DNA from: Capnocytophaga catalasegens
Lineage (GTDB): Bacteria; Bacteroidota; Bacteroidia; Flavobacteriales; Flavobacteriaceae
DNA: 49,670 nt
NCBI RefSeq assembly: GCF_026005215.1
Contig: NZ_BPMA01000006.1
Span: 1 to 49,670 of the forward strand
Reading direction: 5' to 3'
The notes below the pieces were generated by a model that worked only from the letters and a program-made list of their open reading frames with translations, was not told the DNA's origin and did no database searches. Of the stretch, positions 1-8,498 are shown piece by piece. The translations under genes were made by a program, and so were the position numbers. Positions within the stretch are counted from its first letter, which is position 1; every line of letters starts with the position of its first letter.

Positions 1-48
1 ATAGATATGTTAAAAAATTAGTTATGAAACTATTAAATAAATTGCGTA

Positions 49-309
49 ATGAAAGAAGCAGAAAAAATCATAACACTGGGTAAAAAATTACCCTATGGAG
101 CAAAAAAAGAAATCGCCAAGCGGTTGGGTTTTTCAGAGCAGACCATTGTAAATTTTTTCAAAACAGGCAAAGCGCGCCCTAAAAATGCTTTAAAAATCAT
201 TGAAATAACAAAAGTTATTTATGATGAGAGTCAAGAAATTATCAATAAACAAAACGAAATTTTAAACTCTTTAAACAATAGAAAAACAAATAGTACACCA
301 CTTGAATAG
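49..309 (+). CDS. Small helix-turn-helix protein of a prophage remnant
   Basis: An 86-residue basic protein. Residues about 15-50 read as a helix-turn-helix: a stretch AKEIAKRLGFSEQ-like (KKEIAKRLGFSEQTIVNFF) followed by a lysine-rich linker, then a helical tail. This fits a small phage-type DNA-binding regulator, but no family can be named with confidence. It lies upstream of phage head-gene fragments on the same strand, so it probably belongs to the same decayed prophage. The start is ATG at 49. Confidence 0.6.
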   Translation: MKEAEKIITLGKKLPYGAKKEIAKRLGFSEQTIVNFFKTGKARPKNALKIIEITKVIYDESQEIINKQNEILNSLNNRKTNSTPLE

Positions 310-459
310 TGAAGGTTACACAACGCATACAGAAGTAAGATATTTTCTTTTTGGGCGCTGTATTTATCGAAAAACAAAGTGTTTAACACACTTTGTTAAT
401 GTTTAGCACGCTTAAAGCAATATGATTATGAGTGCAAATATATAACAAAAAAAATATTT

Positions 460-666
460 ATGGCTTATAGTCATAGAAATTTATTAGAAAAAATAATCGA
501 AATTCAAAATATAGTGCTGGAACTCAAACGAAAAGACGGTGATTTGTTTTTAAAAAATATCTTTTGGGAACATATACAACCAAAATATAAAATCTGTTAT
601 CGAACTTTTCATACCTACTTAGGGATAAATGCTAAAAAGGAACTTCGAGAGCTTCAATCAAAATAA
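460..666 (+). CDS. Small uncharacterised phage-type protein
   Basis: A 68-residue basic protein starting at ATG 460. It contains aromatic motifs (FWEHIQPKYKICYRTFHTYLG) of the kind seen in small uncharacterised proteins of Bacteroidetes transposable phages. It is not recognised and no function is proposed. It sits between the HTH gene and the head-protease remnant and is probably part of the prophage scrap. The 5' side is an AT-rich gap that contains an imperfect repeat of GTTTAACACA-like sequence. Confidence 0.45.
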   Translation: MAYSHRNLLEKIIEIQNIVLELKRKDGDLFLKNIFWEHIQPKYKICYRTFHTYLGINAKKELRELQSK

Positions 667-726
667 GTACTTTTTTTAGCAACAATTTAAATGTATTTAA
701 TGAGTTTTAGCATTAAAAAAATAAGA

Positions 727-745
727 GTTTAAACACTATTTAAAC
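727..745. repeat. Inverted repeat GTTTAAA-CACTA-TTTAAAC
   Basis: A perfect 7-bp inverted repeat with a 5-nt loop. It lies where the start of the ClpP-like protease should be. A near-identical motif (GTTTAAACAC-CG-TTTAAA) recurs at 2849-2866, just beyond the capsid gene. Confidence 0.6.
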
Positions 746-1872
746 GGCATAATCTGGAATTTGAAGTAAAAGAAAATATTATCACGGCTTTTGGAAATAT
801 TTACGAAGGTGATGCAGTAACTTTTGAAACTCTTTTTTCAGAATTAGAGCAAAAGCATAAATCAATCATTATACGCTTACACACCTACGGAGGCGCTGTA
901 TTTGATGGAAACATAATGTATAACACCATCGCTAACAGCCGTGCAAAGGTAACAATACATATTGTAGGAGTGGCGGCAAGTATGGGGGCTATCTTATCTT
1001 TATCAATAGAAGAGGTGTATATGGTTGAAAATGGTTATTTGATGATACACGTCCCTTCTGGTGGAAGTTTTGGAACAGCCCAAGAACTGGAAAGAAGTAC
1101 AAAGTTACTTCGTTCCATAGAAGCAAATTTTATAAAGAAATTACAGCAAAAAACAGGTAAAGACGCTGAATATGTACAAAAATGGTTAAACGGCGATAAT
1201 TGGTTTGATGCAGAACAAGCATTACAGGAAGGATTGATAAAGGGTATAATTGAAGCTGAATATGATTTTCAAGCGAATTTTAACCCTCAAAAACTACCTA
1301 CAAATGAAGCGTTTAATCGTTTTAATGCAATGTTTAAAAATAAACAATTTAATAATAATGTTATGTATTTAAGAGACAAATTAATCAGTAAATTTAATTT
1401 ACGAGCAGACACTTCTGATACAAAAAATTATTCAAGAAGTGGAACAAGCAATGGAATTAAGAGAGTCAATAATTGAATTATTAGGCTTAACAGAAGAAGT
1501 TTCAGATGATGAAATTTTAGAAAAAATTAAATCCTTATTAGAATTAGAGCAGACTAATTCAGAGGAAAAGGAAAGAGAAGCGAGATACTTAACCACGAGT
1601 GCAATCAGAGCAGGAAGTATCGCACAGGAACAGGAACAGCATATTTTGAGTATGTTTAAAAAAGATTTTGCAGGAACAAAACGACTTTTAAACACACTAC
1701 CAAAACGCAACCCGTTTTCAATTATTGACTTAATTAACAAAAAAGGAGCGGAACAAGAACAAAACACAAAAGCGATTGGGATTTAGAAGATTACAGAAAA
1801 TACGCACCCAAAGAATTAGAGAAAAATCCGCAACTATACCAACGACTAATAAAAGAAAAGTATAACAAATAA
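733..1872 (+). pseudogene. ClpP-like phage head protease with scaffold-like tail, start missing and two frameshifts
   Basis: The open frame begins after a stop at 730-732 and has no ATG until 916. That ATG lies inside the ClpP fold, so the true N-terminus is lost. The serine-protease signature is still present: GVAASMGA with the nucleophile Ser, an MIHVPSGG segment with the His, and WFDAEQAL with the Asp. Around 1420-1440 the frame must shift to continue into a helical, scaffold-like part (ELRESIIELLGL). Near 1765-1775 it must shift again to reach a C-terminus WDLEDYRKYAPKELEKNP ending at 1872. Phage proteases of this type mature the capsid, and a scaffold region fused behind the protease is common. 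Two indels plus the missing start mark it as inactive. Confidence 0.7.
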
Positions 1873-1885
1873 AACTTGATTAAAA

Positions 1886-2757
1886 ATGGCATTACAAAAA
1901 GAAATTTGGCTTGACCAACTAATGAACAGCTTTTACCCTGAAACTTCATTTTTAAATTTCACAGTTGATTTTTCAGCGTTTGTAGATAACGACAAGCTGA
2001 ATATGACAGAGGTAGGAGTAGACCCAGAGGTATTGATAAACAATAACACATACCCTATTTGACGTACTGGAACGCACCTATAAACCGTTATCTATTGAAT
2101 TAGATTTGTACGAAACGGTTAATACCTTAATCAGAGAACCTGAAGCGGTGGAATTGTTCTACAACAAATTAGAAAGCGTAATTTACGGACACCGACAAGC
2201 CTTACAAACAAAGGCAGGAATGAAAGCCGCTCACGCTTTTACTCCAACAAAAGACAGTTTATACACTCCAATCGTAACAACAACAGGAGACGTAAACGAA
2301 GGATTTAAAAGACTTGTTCCTGAAAACATATTGAAGTTAAAAACGCCGTTTTGATGAGTTGGATATAAGTACAGAAAACCGAGTTTTGGTGTTACATCCC
2401 GCACACCTTGAAGATTTGATTTTATACGACTTAAAAGCGTTTAAAGACTTAACAGAATGGAAGGACGGCAACCCTTCTAAATTTGCAGGATTCAATATTT
2501 TACAATTCACAAAAACCCCTGTTTTTAATGCTACAACAATGCAGAAGAAAGCATTTGGAGCAATCACGGAAAGCACTGATACTTATTGTTCATTTGCGTT
2601 TAGTTCTGATGAAGTGATGAAAGCAGATGGCGAAGCGAAGATGTATATCACAGAAAGAGACCCAAAACAACGAGCTACTATAATAGGTTTTGATAAACGT
2701 TTCATTGCGTTACCAATCCGAAATAAAGGTATCGGGGCAATCGTTACAGGAAAGTAA
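1886..2757 (+). pseudogene. Phage major capsid protein, broken by two frameshifts
   Basis: ATG at 1886 opens MALQKEIWLDQLMNSFYP, which stops at about 2060. The sequence continues in another frame from about 2062 (VLERTYKPLSIELDLYETVN) to 2352, and then in a third frame from about 2340 (RRFDELDISTENRVLVLHP) to the stop at 2757. Joined, the three parts form one protein of about 290 residues that resembles major capsid proteins of Bacteroidetes phages and directly follows the protease/scaffold gene, the usual head-gene order. The second break is one extra A in an A run at about 2340. The capsid assignment rests on position and overall look and is not a motif match. Confidence 0.6.
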
Positions 2758-2803
2758 TTTAATTAGTGTTTTCTTTCATATATTTATATTTGTATTTTCG
2801 CAC

Positions 2804-2843
2804 GAACAACCGCATTAATATTAGTGTGGTTGTTCTGTTTTTT
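2804..2843 (+). terminator. Intrinsic terminator after the capsid remnant
   Basis: Arms GAACAACCGCATTAAT and ATTAGTGTGGTTGTTC pair over 16 bp with two G-U pairs, followed by six T (2838-2843). The position fits the end of the phage head-gene transcript. Confidence 0.65.
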
Positions 2844-2848
2844 ACAGC

Positions 2849-2866
2849 GTTTAAACACCGTTTAAA
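2849..2866. repeat. Second copy of the GTTTAAACAC..TTTAAA inverted repeat
   Basis: Matches the repeat at 727-745 except for the central dinucleotide and the last base. The two copies bracket the protease and capsid remnants. Confidence 0.45.
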
Positions 2867-2976
2867 AAACTATCATTTTTACCCCAATCTTCCAGCCAAA
2901 AATTGGAAGTCATACCCTTAAAAATCTTTACATTTGGTTTTGCCGTTTATATATCAATGAAAAAGATTCTGATATA

Positions 2977-2996
2977 GAATAAGAATATTCTTATTC
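2977..2996. repeat. 20-nt perfect palindrome
   Basis: GAATAAGAATATTCTTATTC is self-complementary over its full length. It could be a dimeric operator or a recombination scar. No adjacent promoter makes its role clear. Confidence 0.5.
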
Positions 2997-3031
2997 GATT
3001 GGTTAAATTTGAATGAAAATTATTGAAAAAA

Positions 3032-3057
3032 GCACCTTGATTAGCAAGGTGCTTTTT
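3032..3057 (-). terminator. Bidirectional terminator of fbaA
   Basis: Stem GCACCTTG / CAAGGTGC with loop ATTAG, T-rich on one side and A-rich on the other, so it can stop transcription in both directions. It lies just beyond the fbaA stop. Confidence 0.8.
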
Positions 3058-3087
3058 AAAATTGTGTAATTATTGTTGTATATAAAA

Positions 3088-4155
3088 TTATAAAGTATTT
3101 ACATTATTTAAGTCTTCAAAAGCTTTTTTCATACGAACGACAAAAGTTTTTTCTCCTTCACGAAGCCAAACACGAGGGTCATAGTATTTTTTGTTAGGGG
3201 CGTCAGCACCTTCCGGATTTCCTATTTGTCCTTGCAAATAGTCTGCTTTATTCTTCATATAATCACGAATTCCTTCGGTAAAAGCATATTGCAAATCAGT
3301 ATCAATATTCATTTTTACTACTCCGTACGAAATGGCCTCACGTATTTCTTCAACAGAAGAACCTGAGCCTCCGTGGAATACAAAATCAACCGTATTGTGA
3401 GGTACTCCATATTTTTGAGAAATGTATTCTTGCGAATTTTTCAAAATTTTGGGAGTAAGTTTTACATTACCTGGTTTATACACTCCATGTACATTACCAA
3501 ATGAAGCCGCAATAGTAAATTGAGGGCTTATTTTAAGTAATTCTTCATAGGCATAAGCAACTTCTTCAGGTTGAGTGTATAGTCTTGATTCATCAACATC
3601 GGAATTATCAACCCCATCTTCTTCACCTCCTGTGATACCCAATTCTATTTCGAGGGTCATTCCCATTTTGCTCATTCTTTCCAAATATTTTTTACAAAGC
3701 TCAATATTTTCTTTGAGAGGTTCTTCAGAAAGGTCAATCATATGTGAGCTAAAAAGAGGCTTGCCTGTTTCTTTGAAGTGTTGTTCAGAAGCATCTAAAA
3801 GTCCGTCAATCCAAGGCAATAATTTTTTTGCACAATGGTCTGTATGAAGAATTACAGTAGCTCCATATGCTTCTGCTAACTGATGTACGTGTTTTGCTCC
3901 TGCGATAGCTCCCAATATAGCTGCTTTTTGTCCATCGTTAGAAAGTCCTTTTCCGGCAAGGAAAGAAGCACCTCCGTTAGAAAATTGTATAATTACAGGT
4001 GCATTGAGTGTTGCGGCTGTTTCCAAAACAGCATTGATACTATCAGAACTGATTACATTAGCAGCTGGTAGTGCAAATCCTTTTTGCTTTGCATATTGGA
4101 AAATCTCTTGCACTTGTTTGCCTACTGCTACTCCGGGTTTAATGTTATGACTCAT
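3088..4155 (-). CDS. fbaA: Class II fructose-bisphosphate aldolase
   Basis: Zinc-dependent aldolase that cleaves fructose 1,6-bisphosphate to dihydroxyacetone phosphate and glyceraldehyde 3-phosphate in the cytoplasm, in glycolysis and gluconeogenesis. The 355-residue length matches the class IIA (FbaA) type. Visible signatures are HTDHC at about 104-108 (catalytic Asp106 and zinc ligand His107), the acidic motif EIELGITGGEEDGVDNS near residues 170-185, FGNVHGVYKPGNV around 220, and FVFHGGSGSS (phosphate binding and zinc His) around 260. The gene is intact and stands alone. A TATATTTG -7 box lies upstream on the minus strand at 4184-4191, and a strong terminator follows. Confidence 0.97.
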   Translation of the reverse strand: MSHNIKPGVAVGKQVQEIFQYAKQKGFALPAANVISSDSINAVLETAATLNAPVIIQFSNGGASFLAGKGLSNDGQKAAILGAIAGAKHVHQLAEAYGATVILHTDHCAKKLLPWIDGLLDASEQHFKETGKPLFSSHMIDLSEEPLKENIELCKKYLERMSKMGMTLEIELGITGGEEDGVDNSDVDESRLYTQPEEVAYAYEELLKISPQFTIAASFGNVHGVYKPGNVKLTPKILKNSQEYISQKYGVPHNTVDFVFHGGSGSSVEEIREAISYGVVKMNIDTDLQYAFTEGIRDYMKNKADYLQGQIGNPEGADAPNKKYYDPRVWLREGEKTFVVRMKKAFEDLNNVNTL

Positions 4156-4304
4156 TATTTATAATGTATTAAAAATTATCAGACAAATATACAAACTTTT
4201 CTCAAAAGGAAGATTTATCTTGTCTATGTTTTTTCAATAGAACTTGCTAAAACGTTTCAGAAAAATGTTCAATAGCGAGATTAGTTCTATCAGAAAACAC
4301 AAAA

Positions 4305-4328
4305 ATCGCTACTAGGTAGCGATTTTTT
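4305..4328 (-). terminator. Terminator of the YtxH/holin-like operon
   Basis: Stem ATCGCTAC / GTAGCGAT with loop TAG and a T run on either strand. It lies about 45 bases beyond the stop of the last operon gene (4372) and could also stop readthrough from the opposite direction. Confidence 0.8.
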
Positions 4329-4371
4329 GTATAAATTTTAAATATTTAAAACAATGAAAAAACTTTTAAAA

Positions 4372-4611
4372 CTATTTACTTAAAAATCTTCTTAACAAAA
4401 ACTCTGTACCAAGTACAAAAAGGTTTTTTTTCGTTGCGAATAACGATTCACGTACTTGAGTTATGGTATCTGAAAATATGTTTTTGAAAGATAAATTGCG
4501 CAAAATACTTTGATAATCGCTTTTTAAACACAATATATCTATGTCTTTTTTTAATTTTAATATTTTCAAATCATTATCAATTTCTTCAAATGATGAATAT
4601 TTTTTTTCCAT
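4372..4611 (-). CDS. Small conserved protein of the YtxH operon (DUF6327-like)
   Basis: A 79-residue protein starting MEKKYSSFEEIDNDLKILKLKKDID, with a charged helical N-terminus and a basic C-terminus. In Flavobacteriia a protein like this commonly follows a YtxH protein and a holin-like membrane protein. I recall the label DUF6327 for it but cannot verify that. It starts 3 bases after the preceding gene, so it is almost certainly co-transcribed. Function unknown; a role in envelope stress is only suggested by its neighbours. Confidence 0.7.
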   Translation of the reverse strand: MEKKYSSFEEIDNDLKILKLKKDIDILCLKSDYQSILRNLSFKNIFSDTITQVRESLFATKKNLFVLGTEFLLRRFLSK

Positions 4612-4614
4612 GAA

Positions 4615-4968
4615 TTAGTCCTTGTTAAAATAAATTTCTGACAAACGTTGTAAAATAGGTTTATAAACAAACCTTTTTCTTCCCCAATAGACCGCTATGG
4701 CGAGTATGCTTAACAATAATGCCATCGCTAAAAAACCCAAAGGAGTACTCTGTAAAAGAGTTCCTAAAGCAAAAGCTCCCGCTACCGCCAGAAAAAACAA
4801 AACAGCCAGAGCTAAAAGCCCCATAATAAAAATATTAACTAAACCTGTCGCAGATTTTGCTAACACACGAAAGCTATATAGTTTGTAATATTCTATTTGC
4901 GAATTTATAGCAGATTCTATTTCTGCGGGTAAGTTTTTAGATGTGTTTTTTAACTCGCTTAGTGCCAT
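4615..4968 (-). CDS. Holin-like two-TM membrane protein
   Basis: 117 residues. An amphipathic N-terminus (LSELKNTSKNLPAEIESAIN) is followed by two hydrophobic spans at about 42-68 and 73-93 and a basic tail. This is the layout of the phage-holin-superfamily or competence-labelled small membrane proteins found next to YtxH genes in Bacteroidetes. Despite the family name it is a chromosomal inner-membrane protein with no lysis context here. It sits 7 bases after the YtxH gene and 3 bases before the next gene, in one operon. Confidence 0.75.
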   Translation of the reverse strand: MALSELKNTSKNLPAEIESAINSQIEYYKLYSFRVLAKSATGLVNIFIMGLLALAVLFFLAVAGAFALGTLLQSTPLGFLAMALLLSILAIAVYWGRKRFVYKPILQRLSEIYFNKD

Positions 4969-4975
4969 TGAGTAT

Positions 4976-5305
4976 TTATTTTTGAAATTTAGCGTTTGCC
5001 TTTTTGAGTTGTTCCAATTTTTTTTCTAAGACATCAATAACTTCTTCTGCTTTATAACTTGAGCGCGAAAGCAAAGATTCTACATTTTCTTCAAGAGTAC
5101 CTTTGAATTTTTCGGCTTTGTGTTTGATGTCTGCATTTAAATCTTCAAACCGATGTTTCAGATTTTCAGAAGCATCATCAAATGATTTTTTGATTTTTCT
5201 ACGTGTTTTTTTTCCTTCATCGGGAGCAAAAAGTATTCCTACTCCAGCCCCTACTATGGCTCCTACTACGAGCGCTACGAGTGTGTTTCCTGTACTGTTT
5301 GGCAT
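4976..5305 (-). CDS. YtxH domain protein (gas-vesicle/stress-type)
   Basis: 109 residues. A glycine-rich hydrophobic segment (VALVVGAIVGAGVGILFAPDEGKKTR) is followed by a long charged coiled-coil-like region, the standard YtxH architecture. Proteins of this family are single-span membrane proteins linked to general stress in Firmicutes; their role in Bacteroidetes is unknown. It is the first gene of a three-gene minus-strand operon that ends in the hairpin at 4305. Confidence 0.85.
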   Translation of the reverse strand: MPNSTGNTLVALVVGAIVGAGVGILFAPDEGKKTRRKIKKSFDDASENLKHRFEDLNADIKHKAEKFKGTLEENVESLLSRSSYKAEEVIDVLEKKLEQLKKANAKFQK

Positions 5306-5379
5306 AATTATATTTATTTAATATTATCGCTGTAAAATTACAACCTTTTTTCTATTTAGATTATTAAAGAAATGTTAAA

Positions 5380-5802
5380 TCAATATTTTTCTTGAAATAA
5401 TTTAATTTTTTCGTCTTCTTTTTGTCTCATTTTTTGACTCTCAGTAATTGTTTTGTCTTTGTAACCACATAGATGAAGGATTCCATGTGCCATTACGCGA
5501 AGCATTTCTAACGAAAAACTAACTTGAAAATCTGTAGCATTGTCTGCTACACGTTCTGTCGAAATATAAATATCTCCCGATAGAATTTCTCCCTCAGTAT
5601 AGTCAAATGTAATAATATCGGTAAGTGTATCGTGGTTAAGGTATTGCATATTGATTTGATGCAAATACAAATCATCACAAAAAATATAATTTATTTCTCC
5701 TGTTTTTTTCCCTTCAGAAGAAATAATTTTTTCTACCCAATTTTCAAAAATAATTTCCTTTTCAAAAAGGATAAAATCGGTTTCATAGTTAAATAGTATC
5801 AT
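5380..5802 (-). CDS. ybeY: Endoribonuclease YbeY (16S rRNA maturation)
   Basis: A 140-residue UPF0054 metalloprotein. YbeY takes part in 16S rRNA 3'-end processing and ribosome quality control. The signature is HGILHLCGYKD at residues 106-116. The first two zinc-ligand histidines (106 and 110) are present, while the third ligand position carries Asp116 instead of the His of the classical HGxLHLxGYDH motif. The TDIITFDY segment near residue 61 is also typical. It stands alone on the minus strand, divergent from acpP across a 322-base gap. Confidence 0.92.
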   Translation of the reverse strand: MILFNYETDFILFEKEIIFENWVEKIISSEGKKTGEINYIFCDDLYLHQINMQYLNHDTLTDIITFDYTEGEILSGDIYISTERVADNATDFQVSFSLEMLRVMAHGILHLCGYKDKTITESQKMRQKEDEKIKLFQEKY

Positions 5803-6124
5803 AAATTAAAAAGGTTTTTGTATACTATTGTATCTTTTGATTGCAAAATTAGTGATTTTTTGAATATAAAAATTTCTTTTTGTAAGAATAAAATCTATTT
5901 TCTTGATATTTGGAATTATTTTTTAGGTGAAAAATAAAAATTTTCCCTTCGGAAAAATAAAAATCACCTATTTAAAATTATTTTTTCATTATTAAATATT
6001 TAATTTAAAATATTGATTACCAGTATTTTAACTACTAAGTATTATTTTTAACTAAAAGAAAATGTCATTATATAAAAAAAAATTCTTACTTTTGCCACAC
6101 GTTAAATCATAAATTTAGAAAATT
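5803..6124. other. Divergent intergenic region between ybeY and acpP
   Basis: AT-rich. It contains an imperfect long inverted repeat (AGGTGA near 5927 and TCACCT near 5971) around an inner hairpin TTTTCC-CTTC-GGAAAA, and the acpP promoter close to the right end. No gene is seen. Confidence 0.5.
6087..6094 (+). promoter_or_regulatory. -7 box of the acpP-fabF-rnc operon
   Basis: TACTTTTG matches the Bacteroidetes TAnnTTTG consensus. The acpP start codon is 31 bases downstream. No clear TTTG -33 element is seen at the expected distance. Confidence 0.7.
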
Positions 6125-6358
6125 ATGTCAGACATCGCATCAAGAGTAAAAGCTATCATCGTTGACAAACTTGGAGTTGATGAAAGCGAAGTAGTTGCAG
6201 ACGCAAGTTTTACAAACGATTTGGGAGCAGACTCATTGGACACAGTTGAGTTAATTATGGAATTTGAAAAAGAATTTGATATCCAAATTCCTGATGACCA
6301 AGCTGAAAATATTGCTACAGTAGGTCAAGCTATTAAATATATTGAAGACGCAAAATAA
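6125..6358 (+). CDS. acpP: Acyl carrier protein
   Basis: A 77-residue acidic carrier protein that holds growing fatty acyl chains on a 4'-phosphopantetheine arm. The attachment site is Ser37 in the GADSLD motif. The length and the C-terminal [12 protein letters not shown] helix are typical. It is followed by fabF after a 100-base spacer and preceded by its own TACTTTTG promoter box, the standard acpP-fabF-rnc order of Bacteroidetes. Confidence 0.98.
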   Translation: MSDIASRVKAIIVDKLGVDESEVVADASFTNDLGADSLDTVELIMEFEKEFDIQIPDDQAENIATVGQAIKYIEDAK

Positions 6359-6458
6359 TAGCACAAAGAGAACTCACTCTTGAACAAAAAACTTTACGGG
6401 GACTATTTATATCCCCGTTTAGTGTATATAATTGTATCAAAATCAAAATCTTATAATT

Positions 6459-7709
6459 ATGCAAACCAAAAGAGTTGTTGTAACAGGTTTAGGTGCTTTA
6501 ACACCTATTGGAAACAATATACAAGAATATTGGGAAGGATTAGTTAGAGGTAAAAGCGGGGCTGACAAAATCACGCATTTTGATGCCTCTAAGTTTAAAA
6601 CTCAATTTGCTTGTGAGGTAAAAAATTTTGACGTAACTGCTTTTATCGACCGAAAAGAAGCTCGTAAAATGGATAAATTTACTCAGTACGCTATTGTTGC
6701 TTCTGATGAAGCGATAAAAGATGCAGGGCTTAATTTTGACAAACTTGATAAAGATAGAATAGGTGTTATTTGGGGAGCAGGTATTGGAGGGCTTGAAACG
6801 TTTCAAGACGAAGTGTTAGATTTTGGTAAAGGCGATGGTACTCCGAGGTTTAATCCGTTTTTTATTCCGAAAATGATTGCTGATATTGCACCAGGGATGA
6901 TTTCGATACGACACGAACTACGAGGTCCCAATTTTGCAACTGTTTCAGCCTGTGCCTCATCAGCCAATGCACTTATTGATGCGCTAAATTATATTCGTTT
7001 AGGGTATGCGGATATTATTGTATCAGGGGGTTCAGAAGCAGCTGTAACGGAAGCAGGAATAGGTGGATTCAATGCTTTACACGCTCTTTCTACTCGTAAT
7101 GACCAAGCCCAAACGGCTTCACGACCGTTCGATGTTACTCGAGATGGATTTGTATTGGGAGAAGGAGCAGGAGCTATTGTTTTGGAAGAGTACGAACACG
7201 CCAAAGCACGCGGGGCAAAAATATATTGTGAGCTAGCAGGAGGTGGTCTTTCAGCAGACGCTTATCATATGACAGCCCCACACATAGATGGATTAGGAGC
7301 TAAAAATGTAATGCTTAATTGTTTGCGTGATGCAAATGTTTCTATTGAAGAGGTTGATGCTATTAACTTACACGGAACTTCTACTCCTCCTGGTGATATT
7401 GCTGAAACCAAGGCTGTAATAGATGTTTTTGGAGAAAATGCTTATAATATCAACCTAAATTCTACTAAATCAATGACAGGACACTTATTGGGGGCTGCTG
7501 GGGCTATTGAAGCTATTGCCTCAATTCTGGCAATAAAAAATGCTATGGTTCCTCCTACTATCAATTTTGCAAATCCTGATGAAAATATTGACCAAAAACT
7601 GAATTTTACATTCAATAGAGCACAAAAACGCGAAATAAAAATAGCTATGAGTAATACTTTTGGCTTTGGCGGACATAATGCTTGTGTTTTATTCAAAAAA
7701 ATAGATTAA
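6459..7709 (+). CDS. fabF: 3-oxoacyl-ACP synthase II (KAS II)
   Basis: Elongating condensing enzyme of type II fatty acid synthesis, using malonyl-ACP and acyl-ACP. With the start at ATG 6459 the protein has 416 residues. An upstream in-frame TTG at 6432 adds nine unlikely residues. The catalytic triad is Cys165 (VSACASSANAL), His305 (LHGTSTPPGD) and His342 (SMTGHLLGAAG). The N-terminal RVVVTGLGALTPIG and C-terminal NTFGFGGHNA motifs are intact. It is separated from rnc by only two bases. Confidence 0.97.
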   Translation: MQTKRVVVTGLGALTPIGNNIQEYWEGLVRGKSGADKITHFDASKFKTQFACEVKNFDVTAFIDRKEARKMDKFTQYAIVASDEAIKDAGLNFDKLDKDRIGVIWGAGIGGLETFQDEVLDFGKGDGTPRFNPFFIPKMIADIAPGMISIRHELRGPNFATVSACASSANALIDALNYIRLGYADIIVSGGSEAAVTEAGIGGFNALHALSTRNDQAQTASRPFDVTRDGFVLGEGAGAIVLEEYEHAKARGAKIYCELAGGGLSADAYHMTAPHIDGLGAKNVMLNCLRDANVSIEEVDAINLHGTSTPPGDIAETKAVIDVFGENAYNINLNSTKSMTGHLLGAAGAIEAIASILAIKNAMVPPTINFANPDENIDQKLNFTFNRAQKREIKIAMSNTFGFGGHNACVLFKKID

Positions 7710-7711
7710 GT

Positions 7712-8482
7712 ATGCTTTTTTATAAAAAAATAGTTTCCCGTTTTCGTAAAAAAGACGGGATATTTTTTATAAAATTAGAAAAATTATTGGGTTTTGCTCC
7801 TAAAAATCTTCGTTATTACGAAGAAGCTTTTACACACCCTGCTGTAAAAAAAGCACAAGGAACACCACATATCAGTTATGAACGATTAGAATTTTTGGGA
7901 GATGCTGTGTTAGGTGCTGTTATTGCTCATTATTTATTTACAGAAGCTCCCAACGAAAACGAAGGCTATTTGACAAAAATGAGAGCCAAAATGGTTCAGC
8001 GAAACTATCTCAACCAAATAGGTGAAGAATTAAAACTTAAAGATTTTCTAAAAAATGAGAATAAACCTAATCTTTTGGGAGGTAACATCACAGGAAACCT
8101 TTTTGAAGCTCTTGTGGGAGCTATATATTTAGATCAAGGTTATCAGAAGGCAACTCAATTTATCTACCGTGTACTTATCAATTCTCATATCAATATAAAG
8201 GAATTGGAAGGTAAAATAATAAGTTACAAAAGTTTGCTTGTAGAATGGAGTCAAAAACAACATAAAACGATAGTTTTTGAAACAGATCAAGATTATGAAT
8301 ATTCCTCAAATATCAAATACTTTGTGTCTAAACTTATCGTTAATGATAAAGTTTTTGCAAAAGCACGAGATACTTCAAAGAAAAAAGCCGAAGAAAAAAC
8401 GGCAAAACGAGCTTTTTTTAAGATTACAGGGACAATCAGAAAGAAAAAATCAAATAAAAATACTAAAAAATTAAAAATATAA
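7712..8482 (+). CDS. rnc: Ribonuclease III
   Basis: Double-strand-specific endoribonuclease for rRNA and mRNA processing. About 256 residues from ATG 7712; an in-frame start at 7682 would overlap fabF and is not needed. The family signature ERLEFLGDAVLG lies at about 57-68, with the second active-site stretch GNLFEALVGAIYLDQG near 132-147. A C-terminal double-stranded-RNA-binding domain follows (about 175-245), ending in a very basic tail. It is the last gene of the acpP-fabF-rnc cluster and is convergent with the next gene. Confidence 0.95.
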   Translation: MLFYKKIVSRFRKKDGIFFIKLEKLLGFAPKNLRYYEEAFTHPAVKKAQGTPHISYERLEFLGDAVLGAVIAHYLFTEAPNENEGYLTKMRAKMVQRNYLNQIGEELKLKDFLKNENKPNLLGGNITGNLFEALVGAIYLDQGYQKATQFIYRVLINSHINIKELEGKIISYKSLLVEWSQKQHKTIVFETDQDYEYSSNIKYFVSKLIVNDKVFAKARDTSKKKAEEKTAKRAFFKITGTIRKKKSNKNTKKLKI

Positions 8483-8497
8483 ATTTATATTTTTTTA
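8475..8497 (+). terminator. AT-only hairpin between rnc and the acyl-CoA reductase gene
   Basis: The 18-nt palindrome AAATATAAATTTATATTT overlaps the rnc stop and is followed by a T run. It has no G-C pairs, so it is at best a weak terminator, but it sits at the convergent gene end. Confidence 0.4.
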
Positions 8498-8498
8498 A

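Larger units (their letters stand above)
2758..3087. other. Intergenic gap between prophage scrap and fbaA
   Basis: No gene is visible. The gap holds a terminator-like hairpin (2804-2835), an inverted repeat shared with position 727 (2849-2866), a 20-nt perfect palindrome (2977-2996) and the bidirectional fbaA terminator (3032-3057). Confidence 0.7.

Noticed and set aside
1432-1767. Minus-strand frame opposite the protease/scaffold remnant
   Set aside because: It is the shadow of the scaffold-like coding part, rich in Ser and Cys from reverse-strand reading.
1425-2345. Programmed frameshifting in the phage genes
   Set aside because: Each gene needs two shifts in different places without a consistent slip signal, and the protease also lacks a start. 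Decay is simpler.
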